Shown here one piece after another: positions 18,282-26,392 of a DNA stretch of 64,000 nt. The position numbers and the translations under genes were made by a program. The stretch lies in contig JAQXZB010000037.1 of NCBI GenBank assembly GCA_029226975.1, positions 33,011 to 97,010 on the forward strand, read 5' to 3'. Position 1 is the stretch's first letter, and every line of letters starts with the position of its first letter. The stretch is from Clostridiales bacterium. Lineage in GTDB: Bacteria > Bacillota > Clostridia > UBA1381. Below the pieces are notes generated by a model. That model was not told the origin of the DNA, ran no database searches, and saw only the letters and a list, made by a program, of their open reading frames with translations.

Positions 18282-20576
18282 TCAGTCAATCTTTAAAATC
18301 ATTTCAAGAATACGCTTTGCGCACTGTGCGGTCTGCTCTCTTGTGATTTCGCCGTTTTCCAGTCTTTCCAAAACTGCTTTCTCGTCCGATACGGGCATTC
18401 TTACATCGTTTCCGGCGGCTATTTCCTTTACATGGTCGGCATGGTTCCACCAGTCTGTGGTTACCATTCCCTTATAGCCCCATTCACCTCTTAAAATGCC
18501 TGTTAAAAGCTCCGCATTCTCCGAGGAACGAACTCCGTTTACAATGTTATAGGAGGTCATTATCATGCCCGGATTCGACTCCTTAACGCATATCTCAAAG
18601 CCCTTTATGTATATTTCTCTTAATGCTCTTTCCGATACAACCGAGTCCGAATCGGTACGGTTTGTTTCTTTATTGTTGCAGGCAAAATGCTTCGGGCAGG
18701 CACAGATATTTTCCGACTGAATACCTCTTACCTTTGCCGCCGCCATCTTTCCGGCAATTAACGGGTCCTCCGAGAAATACTCGAAGTTTCTGCCGCACAG
18801 GGGACTTCTGTGGATATTTAAAGCCGGTGTGAGCCATACGGCAAGGTTGTTTTCCTTTACCTCCAATGCTCCCGCTTTTCCGACCTCCTCCACAAGGGCT
18901 TCATTCCATGTGCAGGCAAGCATTGACGCTACCGGGAACGCCGTTGTGCTTGTCCCGCATTTCCTTTCAAGTCTTAATCCGGCAGGTCCGTCGGCGGTCA
19001 TTACTCTGGGTATGCCGAACTCCTCAACATCGCCCATGCCCATGGTGTTTGCCACACCCAAATTGGGCTGTCCGCTTACTATGTGAACAAGCTGTTCGTT
19101 GCTTAGCTGTGCGATAAATTCGTCAAGGGTGATTTTGCCGCACTCAACGTCCTCAAGCATATACTTTTCCTCGGGCTTGTCCGCCATGGTGTATGTGCAC
19201 TCAAAGCTTAACGGCTCACGCTCCGAGTTCTTTGCCGGGATATAGCTTCCGTCCGAGAGCATTCTCTTTTCAAGAGTTTTGGGCGGGCAGTATTCGCTAA
19301 GCTGCTTTGTGATTACATTATCGTCAAGAGTAAGCTTAAATTCCGCTTCCGCCACGTCCCTTACGGACTTACCCACATAGAATTTATATTCGCCCTTTTC
19401 CATTACATATGCGGATTTTTGTATCTGACCCAAATCGTCATAGGACGCCATAGCCTCTATTTCAAAGGACGCAGTTACTCTGCACTCCTCGCCCGGTGCA
19501 AGCATGGGAGTTTTTGCGAATGCGCAAAGCTGTCTTTTCGGCTTTGAAATAACCCCTGCGGGTGCTTCAAAATAAACCTCCACAATTTCCTTGCCCTTAT
19601 ATGCGCCGGTGTTTTTAACCGCTGCGGTTACGAAAACAACCTTTCCGTTTGAGCAAAGGCTGATATTTGAAATATCAAAGCTTGTGTAGGACAGTCCGTA
19701 ACCGAAAGGATAAACAACCTTTTTGTCCGCGCCGGGAACGGTTTGGAAATATCTGTAGCCTACAAACACATCATCGCTGTATTTAACATAATCCTCCGAC
19801 TCCGCAAAGCCCTCCGATGAGGGATAATCGTCAAAGCTTGCCGCACAGGTGTCAACCAGTTTTCCCGAGGGAACAGCGTCGCCCACCAAAATATCAGCCG
19901 CCGCAAGACCGCCCAATGAACCGCCCTGCCAGATTAAAAGCGCCGCTTCGATTTTATCGTTATCGGCAAACCATGAAGCGTCAATCATTGCGCCGGTGTT
20001 GAGCATAACAATTACATGCTTAAAGTTCGCCAAAACGGTATCAACCATTGCCTTTTCGGTTTTGCTAAGATAAAAATAATCATCGTCCTCGCTGTTTTTT
20101 CTGTCCCAGCCCTCGCCGGAATAACGGTTTATTGTAATTATTGCCGTATCGGTAAACTCTGCCGCCGCTTTTACAAGCTTTTCGTCAAGCTCCGGCTCGG
20201 CAAACATTCCCGGCCACACGTCCTCGCCTTTTTTTAATTCGTTCTTTACATACGCATCGTAAAATGCCGAAAGCTCTTCAAAAACATCTACGCCGCTCTT
20301 TGTCTTAAGACCCTCGTAAATGTTCGTTACATGAGATGTGAAAACATCTCCCGACCCGCCGCCGCCTTTTACATAGTCAAACTGCGCTTTGCCAAATACC
20401 GCCAGCTTTGTTCCCTTTTTTAGGGGAAGCAGGGAGGAATTGTTCTTTAAAAGCACCGTTCCTTCCCAAGCCGCGCGCCTTGACAGCTCCAGGTGTGCAT
20501 CACATTCGGTGATGCGGGTTTTGTTCTGCCCCAAGGGCAGACAGGGCTGATATTTTGCTCTTGCCCATCTTTCCAT
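18282..20576 (-). CDS. Beta-glucosidase, glycoside hydrolase family 3, domain-swapped order
   Basis: 764 residues from ATG 20576 (SD AAAGGATG region; the track extends 25 codons further). The order is reversed compared with most GH3 enzymes: the alpha/beta sandwich comes first (WEGTVLLKNNSSLLPLKKG at about 40), a fibronectin-III-like domain follows (about 320-430), and the TIM barrel is C-terminal (TAFPVASMLACTWNEALVEE; CGRNFEYFSEDPLIAGKMAA; PKHFACNN; candidate nucleophile Asp in KGMVTTDWW). A C-to-N reversed order is known from some ruminal and clostridial beta-glucosidases. No signal peptide, so it should act in the cytoplasm on imported oligosaccharides. It is divergent from an araC gene through overlapping promoters. 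Confidence 0.93.
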   Translation of the reverse strand: MERWARAKYQPCLPLGQNKTRITECDAHLELSRRAAWEGTVLLKNNSSLLPLKKGTKLAVFGKAQFDYVKGGGGSGDVFTSHVTNIYEGLKTKSGVDVFEELSAFYDAYVKNELKKGEDVWPGMFAEPELDEKLVKAAAEFTDTAIITINRYSGEGWDRKNSEDDDYFYLSKTEKAMVDTVLANFKHVIVMLNTGAMIDASWFADNDKIEAALLIWQGGSLGGLAAADILVGDAVPSGKLVDTCAASFDDYPSSEGFAESEDYVKYSDDVFVGYRYFQTVPGADKKVVYPFGYGLSYTSFDISNISLCSNGKVVFVTAAVKNTGAYKGKEIVEVYFEAPAGVISKPKRQLCAFAKTPMLAPGEECRVTASFEIEAMASYDDLGQIQKSAYVMEKGEYKFYVGKSVRDVAEAEFKLTLDDNVITKQLSEYCPPKTLEKRMLSDGSYIPAKNSEREPLSFECTYTMADKPEEKYMLEDVECGKITLDEFIAQLSNEQLVHIVSGQPNLGVANTMGMGDVEEFGIPRVMTADGPAGLRLERKCGTSTTAFPVASMLACTWNEALVEEVGKAGALEVKENNLAVWLTPALNIHRSPLCGRNFEYFSEDPLIAGKMAAAKVRGIQSENICACPKHFACNNKETNRTDSDSVVSERALREIYIKGFEICVKESNPGMIMTSYNIVNGVRSSENAELLTGILRGEWGYKGMVTTDWWNHADHVKEIAAGNDVRMPVSDEKAVLERLENGEITREQTAQCAKRILEMILKID

Positions 20577-20637
20577 GATTTTATCATCCTTTCCTTTTTT
20601 GCACCGGAAAAAATTTTCCCAAATGCTTATTTTATGC

Positions 20638-20666
20638 TTGAATTGTAGCATGGAATATGTTATAAT
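20638..20666 (+). promoter_or_regulatory. Sigma-A promoter of the AraC-type regulator
   Basis: TTGAAT, 17-bp spacer, TATAAT. Its two boxes physically overlap the promoter of the divergent GH3 gene. Confidence 0.8.
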
Positions 20667-20670
20667 TCAA
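20642..20670 (-). promoter_or_regulatory. Sigma-A promoter of the GH3 gene
   Basis: On the minus strand TTGAAT (20670-20665), 17-bp spacer, TACAAT (20647-20642). It is face to face with the plus-strand promoter at 20638-20666, so both cannot be occupied at once. Confidence 0.75.
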
Positions 20671-20728
20671 GTCATAAGGATAATAAAAACAAGACAAAAA
20701 TCGCTGTCACAAAAAAAGGGGGAATAAT

Positions 20729-21520
20729 ATGCTTCCGTATTACGAATTACCCACGCGCAGTATTTTTCTTTCCCATGGAAAATGCTCGCAGAATTACCCG
20801 GCGCATTTCCATAACAGCTTAGAGATAACCTATTGTTTTTACGGAATACAGCCCATAAGGATTTCGGACAAGGTGTATGAGCTTAAGGAGGGTGACGCGG
20901 CGGTGATTTTTCCCAATACGGTGCATGAGCATATCCGCTGCGAAAACCCGCCCAAGACAAAAAGCCTTTCGATAATCTGCCAAAGCCGACTGATAAACAG
21001 GCTTGTGCCCTGCATAAATGACACCATTCCCCAAAACCCCTATATTACGGAGGTGCCGGAGGACACAAAGCGGGCGTTTTTTAGCATAACGGATGTTTCG
21101 GACGAGCTTGCCATGGTGGGCTGGACCTGTATTATCATATCCGGCTTGTTTTCGCGCTTAGAGCTTGTAAGCACCGACTACGCCGGCGAAACGGATATTA
21201 TACAGCGGCTTACCTCCTACGTGGCGGCAAATTTCACAAAGCCATTGACGCTTGAATACATAGCCCGCCAATTCGGAATGAACAAGTCCTATTTATCCCA
21301 TGTTTTTTCCGATAAGATAAAGATAAATTTCAGGGACTACATAAATACCATGCGTTCGGAACACGCGGCAATGCTTATCCGCTCCACCTCAAACGATCTT
21401 ACGACCGTTGCCTACGATTCGGGGTTCGGCTCTCAAAGAAGCTTTAACCGGGCGTTTATGTCGGCGTTTCACATGACGCCGTCACAGTACAGAAAAAGCG
21501 TATCGGGGTTAAGACCGTAA
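20729..21520 (+). CDS. AraC-family transcriptional regulator
   Basis: 263 residues: an N-terminal cupin-like sensing domain (about 1-150; HFHNSLEITYCFYG and DAAVIFPNTVHEH are typical) and a C-terminal pair of helix-turn-helices (about 165-260; IARQFGMNKSYLSHVFSDKI and VAYDSGFGSQRSFNRAFMSAF). Such regulators sense sugars and control carbohydrate genes. It starts at ATG 20729 after AAAAAGGGGG. It is divergent from the GH3 beta-glucosidase and followed by an aldo/keto reductase, so it most likely controls the GH3 gene and perhaps the neighbouring hydrolase operon. Confidence 0.93.
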   Translation: MLPYYELPTRSIFLSHGKCSQNYPAHFHNSLEITYCFYGIQPIRISDKVYELKEGDAAVIFPNTVHEHIRCENPPKTKSLSIICQSRLINRLVPCINDTIPQNPYITEVPEDTKRAFFSITDVSDELAMVGWTCIIISGLFSRLELVSTDYAGETDIIQRLTSYVAANFTKPLTLEYIARQFGMNKSYLSHVFSDKIKINFRDYINTMRSEHAAMLIRSTSNDLTTVAYDSGFGSQRSFNRAFMSAFHMTPSQYRKSVSGLRP

Positions 21521-21548
21521 AAATGAACAATAAACGCGTTTTTATTGA

Positions 21549-21577
21549 GTGACAACGGCGCACTTATATGATATAAT
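21549..21577 (+). promoter_or_regulatory. Promoter of the aldo/keto reductase gene
   Basis: GTGACA, 17-bp spacer, TATAAT, 26 bases before the ATG at 21603. Confidence 0.6.
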
Positions 21578-21602
21578 TGAAAAAAAGAAAGGAATGATTA
21601 CA

Positions 21603-22592
21603 ATGTATATTGCAGACGAAAAAAGATATGACAAAATGAAATATAACCGCTGCGGAAAAAGCGGATTAAAGCTTCCGGCGCTTTCACTGGGACTGTGGCA
21701 TAATTTCGGAAGCTGTGACAGCTATGACAACATGGTAAATATGCTCACAACCGCCTTTGATTTGGGAATAACCCATTTTGACGCAGCCAACAACTACGGC
21801 CCATATCCCGGAAGTGCCGAGGAAAACTTGGGAAAAATCCTAAAAAACCAGCTTGCCCCCTACCGCGACGAGCTTATTATTTCCACAAAGGCGGGATACA
21901 CCATGTGGCCGGGTCCCTACGGCGACCATGGATCGAGAAAATACCTTATTGCAAGCCTTGACCAAAGCTTAAAGCGTCTGGGGCTTGATTATGTGGATAT
22001 ATTCTATCACCACCGCCCGGATCCTGACACACCCATGGAGGAAACCGCCGCCGCCCTTGACCAAATCGTAAGGTCGGGAAAGGCTTTATATGTGGGCGTG
22101 TCAAACTACAGCCCGGAGCAGACCCGAAAGATGGCGGATATTATGAAGGGACTGGGAACTCCCCTCATTATTCATCAGCCCAAATACAATATGTTCGACA
22201 GACAGCCGGAGGAGGCACTCTTTGACGTACTGGAATACGAGGGCATGGGCTCAATATCCTTTTGTCCCCTTGCTCAGGGAATGCTGACGGACAGGTACCT
22301 AAAGGGCATACCCGCCGATTCAAGAGCGGCAAAAAGCTCGCCGTTTTTAACCCGCGAGGGAATTACGGAGGAGAAGCTTTCAAAGATAAAGGCTTTAAAC
22401 GAGATAGCAACAGGCAGAGGTCAGTCCCTGGCACAGATGGCGTGTGCATGGAATTTAAGGGGCGGCAGACTTACAAGCGTGCTTTTGGGCGCGTCAAGAC
22501 CGGAGCAGATAATTGACAGCGCAAAATCCCTCACAAAGCTTGACTTTACCGAGGACGAGCTTGCGGAAATTGACAGAATAGTCAAGGATTAG
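21603..22592 (+). CDS. Aldo/keto reductase (YghZ-like)
   Basis: 329 residues from ATG 21603 (SD GAAAGGAATG; the track uses an upstream codon). NADPH-dependent (beta/alpha)8 oxidoreductase. The tetrad is visible: Asp and Tyr in THFDAANNYGP, Lys in IISTKAGY, His in DIFYHHRPD. The NNYGP..GSAEENLG segment and MWPGPYGDHGSRKYL insert are typical of the YghZ / glyceraldehyde-3-phosphate reductase branch. The sugar or aldehyde reduced is unknown. Position beside the AraC regulator suggests a role in sugar use. Confidence 0.9.
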   Translation: MYIADEKRYDKMKYNRCGKSGLKLPALSLGLWHNFGSCDSYDNMVNMLTTAFDLGITHFDAANNYGPYPGSAEENLGKILKNQLAPYRDELIISTKAGYTMWPGPYGDHGSRKYLIASLDQSLKRLGLDYVDIFYHHRPDPDTPMEETAAALDQIVRSGKALYVGVSNYSPEQTRKMADIMKGLGTPLIIHQPKYNMFDRQPEEALFDVLEYEGMGSISFCPLAQGMLTDRYLKGIPADSRAAKSSPFLTREGITEEKLSKIKALNEIATGRGQSLAQMACAWNLRGGRLTSVLLGASRPEQIIDSAKSLTKLDFTEDELAEIDRIVKD

Positions 22593-22648
22593 TGTATATT
22601 TTCAACAAAAACCGCATGGAAATTTCGGCACTCAATGTTAATAAATAC

Positions 22649-22677
22649 TTGATTTTTTGGTAAAAAAGTGGTATACT
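22649..22677 (+). promoter_or_regulatory. Promoter of the surface-polysaccharide operon
   Basis: TTGATT, 17-bp spacer, TATACT, 45 bases before the ATG of the priming sugar transferase. Confidence 0.75.
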
Positions 22678-22722
22678 GTTAGCGGGGTATGCGGGGAAAT
22701 ATTTGTGAAGCGGGGGCTTTAG

Positions 22723-23364
22723 ATGTACAGAAATTATATCAAAAGGATAACAGATGCCATAATGTCGGCAGTGGGACTGGTTGTTATTTCACCGGTGCTG
22801 CTTGTTATTGCTGTTTTGATAAAGCTTGACTCGCCCGGACCGGTGCTCTTTAAGCAAAAAAGAGTCGGCATGGGCAAGGGGTATTTTAATATTTTAAAAT
22901 TCAGAACAATGAGGTCCGACACACCGAAGAATGTTCCCACGCATATGCTTAAGGAGCCGGACCGGTACATAACGAAAATGGGCGCGTTTTTGAGGAAGTA
23001 TTCCCTTGACGAGCTTATGCAGATAGTGAACATATTAAAAGGGGATATGTCCTTTATAGGTCCGCGTCCCGCGCTGTGGAATCAGTATGATTTGATTGAG
23101 GAGCGCGACAAATACGGCGCAAACGACATAAGACCGGGACTTACCGGATGGGCGCAGATTAACGGCAGAGACGAGCTTGAAATTGATGTAAAAGCAAGGC
23201 TTGACGGTGATTATGCCGCTGTCCTAAGTTCAGGGCATTTTAAAGGCTTTTTGATGGACTGCCGTTGTTTTTTGGGCACGATAGGATGCGTTGTTAAAAG
23301 TGACGGAGTTGTTGAGGGCGGTACCGGTGAAATGAAAAAAAACGAGGAGCCGGTAAACAAGTGA
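22723..23364 (+). CDS. Priming undecaprenyl-phosphate sugar phosphotransferase
   Basis: 213 residues with one N-terminal membrane helix (IMSAVGLVVISPVLLVIAVLI) and the bacterial sugar transferase domain: SPGPVLFKQKRVGMGKGYF, FRTMRSD, KYSLDELMQIVNILKGDMSF, GPRPALW, RPGLTGWAQINGRDEL. It transfers a hexose-1-phosphate to undecaprenyl phosphate at the cytoplasmic membrane face, starting assembly of a surface polysaccharide or glycan. It is the short form lacking the multi-helix N-terminal domain. First gene of an operon of five tightly spaced genes, preceded by its own promoter. Confidence 0.93.
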   Translation: MYRNYIKRITDAIMSAVGLVVISPVLLVIAVLIKLDSPGPVLFKQKRVGMGKGYFNILKFRTMRSDTPKNVPTHMLKEPDRYITKMGAFLRKYSLDELMQIVNILKGDMSFIGPRPALWNQYDLIEERDKYGANDIRPGLTGWAQINGRDELEIDVKARLDGDYAAVLSSGHFKGFLMDCRCFLGTIGCVVKSDGVVEGGTGEMKKNEEPVNK

Positions 23365-23398
23365 AATCATTTAATTTTTGGGGAAAGGCGGAGATACC

Positions 23399-24250
23399 AT
23401 GGCACTGGGCTTGATGTATATAACGAATAACCCGCAGGTTGCCGCAATTGCACAGACTGCCGGTGTTGATCGTATTTTCGTTGATATGGAATATATCGGA
23501 AAAGAAGAACGTCAGGCGGGAATGAATACCGTTAAATCTCACCACACCTACCAAGATATTAAAAACATATCGGCGGTGACCCGAAACGGTAATTCCCGGC
23601 TGCTTGTCAGGGTAAATCCCATGCATGAGGCAGCAAAGGATTATTGTTCTTCAAAAGAAGAAATCGAAACCGCCGTTTCCTGCGGAGCTGATATTATTAT
23701 GCTCCCGATGTTTAAAACCTGTAAAGAGGTGGAGAGCTTTTTAAATATTGCATACGGAAAAGCAAAAACCATGCTGCTGCTCGAAACAAAGGAAGCCGCC
23801 CAAAAAATTGATGAAATAATAGCTGTCGGCGGCTTTGATGAGATACATATAGGATTAAATGACCTGCATCTTGCCTATGGAAAAAAATTCATGTTTGAGC
23901 TGCTTTCGGACGGGACGGTTGATCGGCTGGCATATAAGCTAAACAGCAATGCAATTCGGTTTGGTTTTGGCGGTATAGCCCGTATCGGCTACGGTACACT
24001 TCCTGCGGAATACATTATTGCGGAGCATTATCGGTTAAACTCGCAATCGGCTATATTATCAAGAAGCTTCTGCAATGCCAACACAATTGACGATACCCAA
24101 ACTATTCGCCGGTTATTTAACGAGGGAATAAAAAACATTCGTGATTTTGAAAAGAAAGCATCGGCTTATACAAGTGATGAGTATTTTAACAACCATAAAA
24201 CGGTAGTTTCGCTTGTGGAGAAGATTGTTGAGGGATTTAATGGAAAATAA
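23399..24250 (+). CDS. HpcH/HpaI-family aldolase-like protein
   Basis: 283 residues from ATG 23399 (SD GGCGGAG; the track starts at a TTG). A (beta/alpha)8 enzyme of the HpcH/HpaI aldolase / citrate lyase beta type: VDRIFVDMEYIGKEERQAG, LLVRVNP, GADIIMLPMFKTCKEVESF, MLLLETKEAAQ, and FDEIHIGLNDLHLAYG matching the family's EGxNDL/GxxDL metal region. Family members cleave or form C-C bonds with pyruvate or related 2-keto acids using a divalent metal. In a polysaccharide operon it may make an unusual acid or branched sugar component. It overlaps the next gene by 11 bp. Confidence 0.8.
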   Translation: MALGLMYITNNPQVAAIAQTAGVDRIFVDMEYIGKEERQAGMNTVKSHHTYQDIKNISAVTRNGNSRLLVRVNPMHEAAKDYCSSKEEIETAVSCGADIIMLPMFKTCKEVESFLNIAYGKAKTMLLLETKEAAQKIDEIIAVGGFDEIHIGLNDLHLAYGKKFMFELLSDGTVDRLAYKLNSNAIRFGFGGIARIGYGTLPAEYIIAEHYRLNSQSAILSRSFCNANTIDDTQTIRRLFNEGIKNIRDFEKKASAYTSDEYFNNHKTVVSLVEKIVEGFNGK

Positions 24251-25418
24251 AAGCATTAAAATATGTGCGTTGACAACAATATCAAAAACAATGGATTGGT
24301 TTATTGTTGACTCTATGAGAAATTTAGCCAAAAACGGCTATGAGGTTACGCTTATCTGTGATATGGAGGACGGATTTGCACAAAGAAACAGCGATTATGC
24401 AGCCTGTATCAATCTGCCCATGAGCCGGGGAGCAAGCCTTAAGGATTTGCTTACTGTACCCTTTAAGCTTAGAAAGATATTTAGAAAAAACAAGTTTGAT
24501 TTAATATACTACACCTCTCCCAATGTATCGCTCTATGCTTCCATAGCGGGCTTTTTGGCGGGGATAAACACGCGCATTTACAGCCAGTGCGGACTGCGTT
24601 ATGTATCCTTTACCGGGATTAAACGAAGGATTTTTCGGTTGGTTGAGCGCATTACCTGTAAATTCTCAACCCACATAAGGGCGCAGAGTCCCATGAATAT
24701 GCAATTTGCCATTGATGAGAGGCTTTGTCCCGAAAGCAAGATTTCTGTTGTCGGCATAGGCGGAACGACAGGCGTGGATTTAAAGCAATGCGGCTCATTT
24801 GACCATAATAGGGCAAGGTCGGAATTAAGAAATAAATATAACATTCCAAAAGACGGGTTTGTCTTTGGTTATGTGGGAAGAATAAACAGGGATAAGGGCA
24901 TCAATGAGCTTATAGAAGCCTTTTGCTCTCTTCGGGAGAAGTACGAAAATATATATCTTTTGTTGGTGGGCATGATTGATGACACAAATCCCATAAGCGA
25001 GAACAGCATGCAAACAGCCAAAAGCAATCCGCATATTATTTTAACAGGCAATGTTCCCTCCGACCGGGTTTATTGTTATATGTCTATGTTTGATGTTTTA
25101 GTGCACCCTACATACAGAGAAGGCTTCGGCAAGGTTTTGCAGGAGGCTATGGGTATGAGCTTAGGAATTATTACAACCGATGTACCCGGTCCTTCGGAAG
25201 TGGTTGAGAACGGTGTGTCAGGCATACTGGCCAAAGTGAAAAATCCCGGTGATTTGGCAAAAAAAATGGAGTTTATGTACAACAACCCCGAACAAAGAGA
25301 AAAACTTGCATACGAGGGCAGAAAAAGAGCCGAAAAGTATTTCGACCGCCCGATTATGCTTAACAATATCCTGACAGATTTAAACAATATCATGTCAAAA
25401 GCAAGAGGAAACAAATGA
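24240..25418 (+). CDS. Glycosyltransferase family 4
   Basis: 392 residues from ATG 24240, inside the end of the preceding gene; the track adds nine upstream codons. GT-B fold: the acceptor half has the YYTSPNVSLYASIAGFLAG segment, the donor half starts at FGYVGRINRDKGINELIEAF and carries the EX7E motif region VLVHPTYREGFGKVLQEAMG. It transfers a sugar from a nucleotide donor to the lipid-linked glycan started by the priming transferase. The product ends 4 bp inside the next gene (ATGA overlap). Confidence 0.92.
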   Translation: MENKSIKICALTTISKTMDWFIVDSMRNLAKNGYEVTLICDMEDGFAQRNSDYAACINLPMSRGASLKDLLTVPFKLRKIFRKNKFDLIYYTSPNVSLYASIAGFLAGINTRIYSQCGLRYVSFTGIKRRIFRLVERITCKFSTHIRAQSPMNMQFAIDERLCPESKISVVGIGGTTGVDLKQCGSFDHNRARSELRNKYNIPKDGFVFGYVGRINRDKGINELIEAFCSLREKYENIYLLLVGMIDDTNPISENSMQTAKSNPHIILTGNVPSDRVYCYMSMFDVLVHPTYREGFGKVLQEAMGMSLGIITTDVPGPSEVVENGVSGILAKVKNPGDLAKKMEFMYNNPEQREKLAYEGRKRAEKYFDRPIMLNNILTDLNNIMSKARGNK

Positions 25419-26392
25419 CAGGATTTAATTTTGAAGAAGAAAAAAACAAGGTTATTGAGGCCCTAACCCAAAACGGTCTTGATAACAAGCAGGCTCAGAT
25501 TGCCGCGGATTGTTTTGCAACCGCCGATTTATACGGTGTGACAAGCCACGGCTGTGCTGTTTTGCCCGCACATATTCAAAGGCTCAAAAGAGGCGGATAT
25601 AACCTTAACCCGTCTTTTAAAACAATTCGTGAAACGCCGTCCTTTGCAGTGATTGACGGTGATAATGCAATGGGTCCCGTTTCGGCGGCTTACTGTATGA
25701 ATTATGCGACAGACCGCGCAAAGACAAACGGTGTTTTTTCTGTGTTTAGCCCAAATAATAACACCTTCGGTCCCGCCTTTTACTATTCGCTTAAAGCGGC
25801 AGAGAAAGGATGCATAGCTTTTATCTGTTCAAACAGTCCCGCACAGATGGCACCTGTGGGAGGAAAGGAAAAAATGCTCGGAACCAATCCGTTTTCTATG
25901 GTAATTCCCGTACCCGGCGATGACCCGATTATGGTTGATATGGCGACAAGCGTTGCCGCAAAGTCAAAATTTAAGGAATATAAGGCTAAAAATCAACCGC
26001 TCCCTGACGGTTGGGCGCTTGATGAGAACGGAAATCCCACCAATGACCCTGATAAGGGAATACAGGGCTTGGTTCAGCCTATGGCAGGCTTTAAGGGATA
26101 TTCGATATCGATGCTTATAGATATTATGTCGGGTGTTTTATCGGGAGCTGCTTATTTAAACCGGGTCGGACGCTTTTACAGCGAGGACAACATGAATGTG
26201 GGATTTTACATAAGTGCGTTTTCACCCGAAATCATTTTGGGAGAAGAGTACAAAGAACGCATAAAGGATTTTGCGGCCTTACTTAGAAATTGTGAACCTG
26301 CAAACAGGCAGTCGGTTTGTCTGCCGGGTGATGACAGGATTATTGCGAGGGCAGAAAAATTGAATAATTCCGATAAAAGGAGAACGCCATGA
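25415..26392 (+). CDS. Malate/L-lactate dehydrogenase-family oxidoreductase (Ldh2 type)
   Basis: 325 residues of the NAD(P)-dependent Ldh2/MDH/YlbC-type fold, which is distinct from classical LDH. Recognisable segments: CFATADLYGVTSHGCAVLPA (catalytic His in SHG), VFSPNNNTFGPAFYYSL, PVGGKEKMLGTNPFSM, VDMATSVAAKSKFKEY, and GFKGYSISMLIDIMSGVLSGA. The family reduces 2-keto acids (pyruvate, oxaloacetate, 2,3-diketogulonate, ureidoglycolate) to 2-hydroxy acids. Between two glycosyltransferases, and with an HpcH-type aldolase in the same operon, it probably acts on a keto acid used to decorate the glycan. ATGA overlaps on both sides indicate tight co-translation. Confidence 0.88.
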   Translation: MTGFNFEEEKNKVIEALTQNGLDNKQAQIAADCFATADLYGVTSHGCAVLPAHIQRLKRGGYNLNPSFKTIRETPSFAVIDGDNAMGPVSAAYCMNYATDRAKTNGVFSVFSPNNNTFGPAFYYSLKAAEKGCIAFICSNSPAQMAPVGGKEKMLGTNPFSMVIPVPGDDPIMVDMATSVAAKSKFKEYKAKNQPLPDGWALDENGNPTNDPDKGIQGLVQPMAGFKGYSISMLIDIMSGVLSGAAYLNRVGRFYSEDNMNVGFYISAFSPEIILGEEYKERIKDFAALLRNCEPANRQSVCLPGDDRIIARAEKLNNSDKRRTP

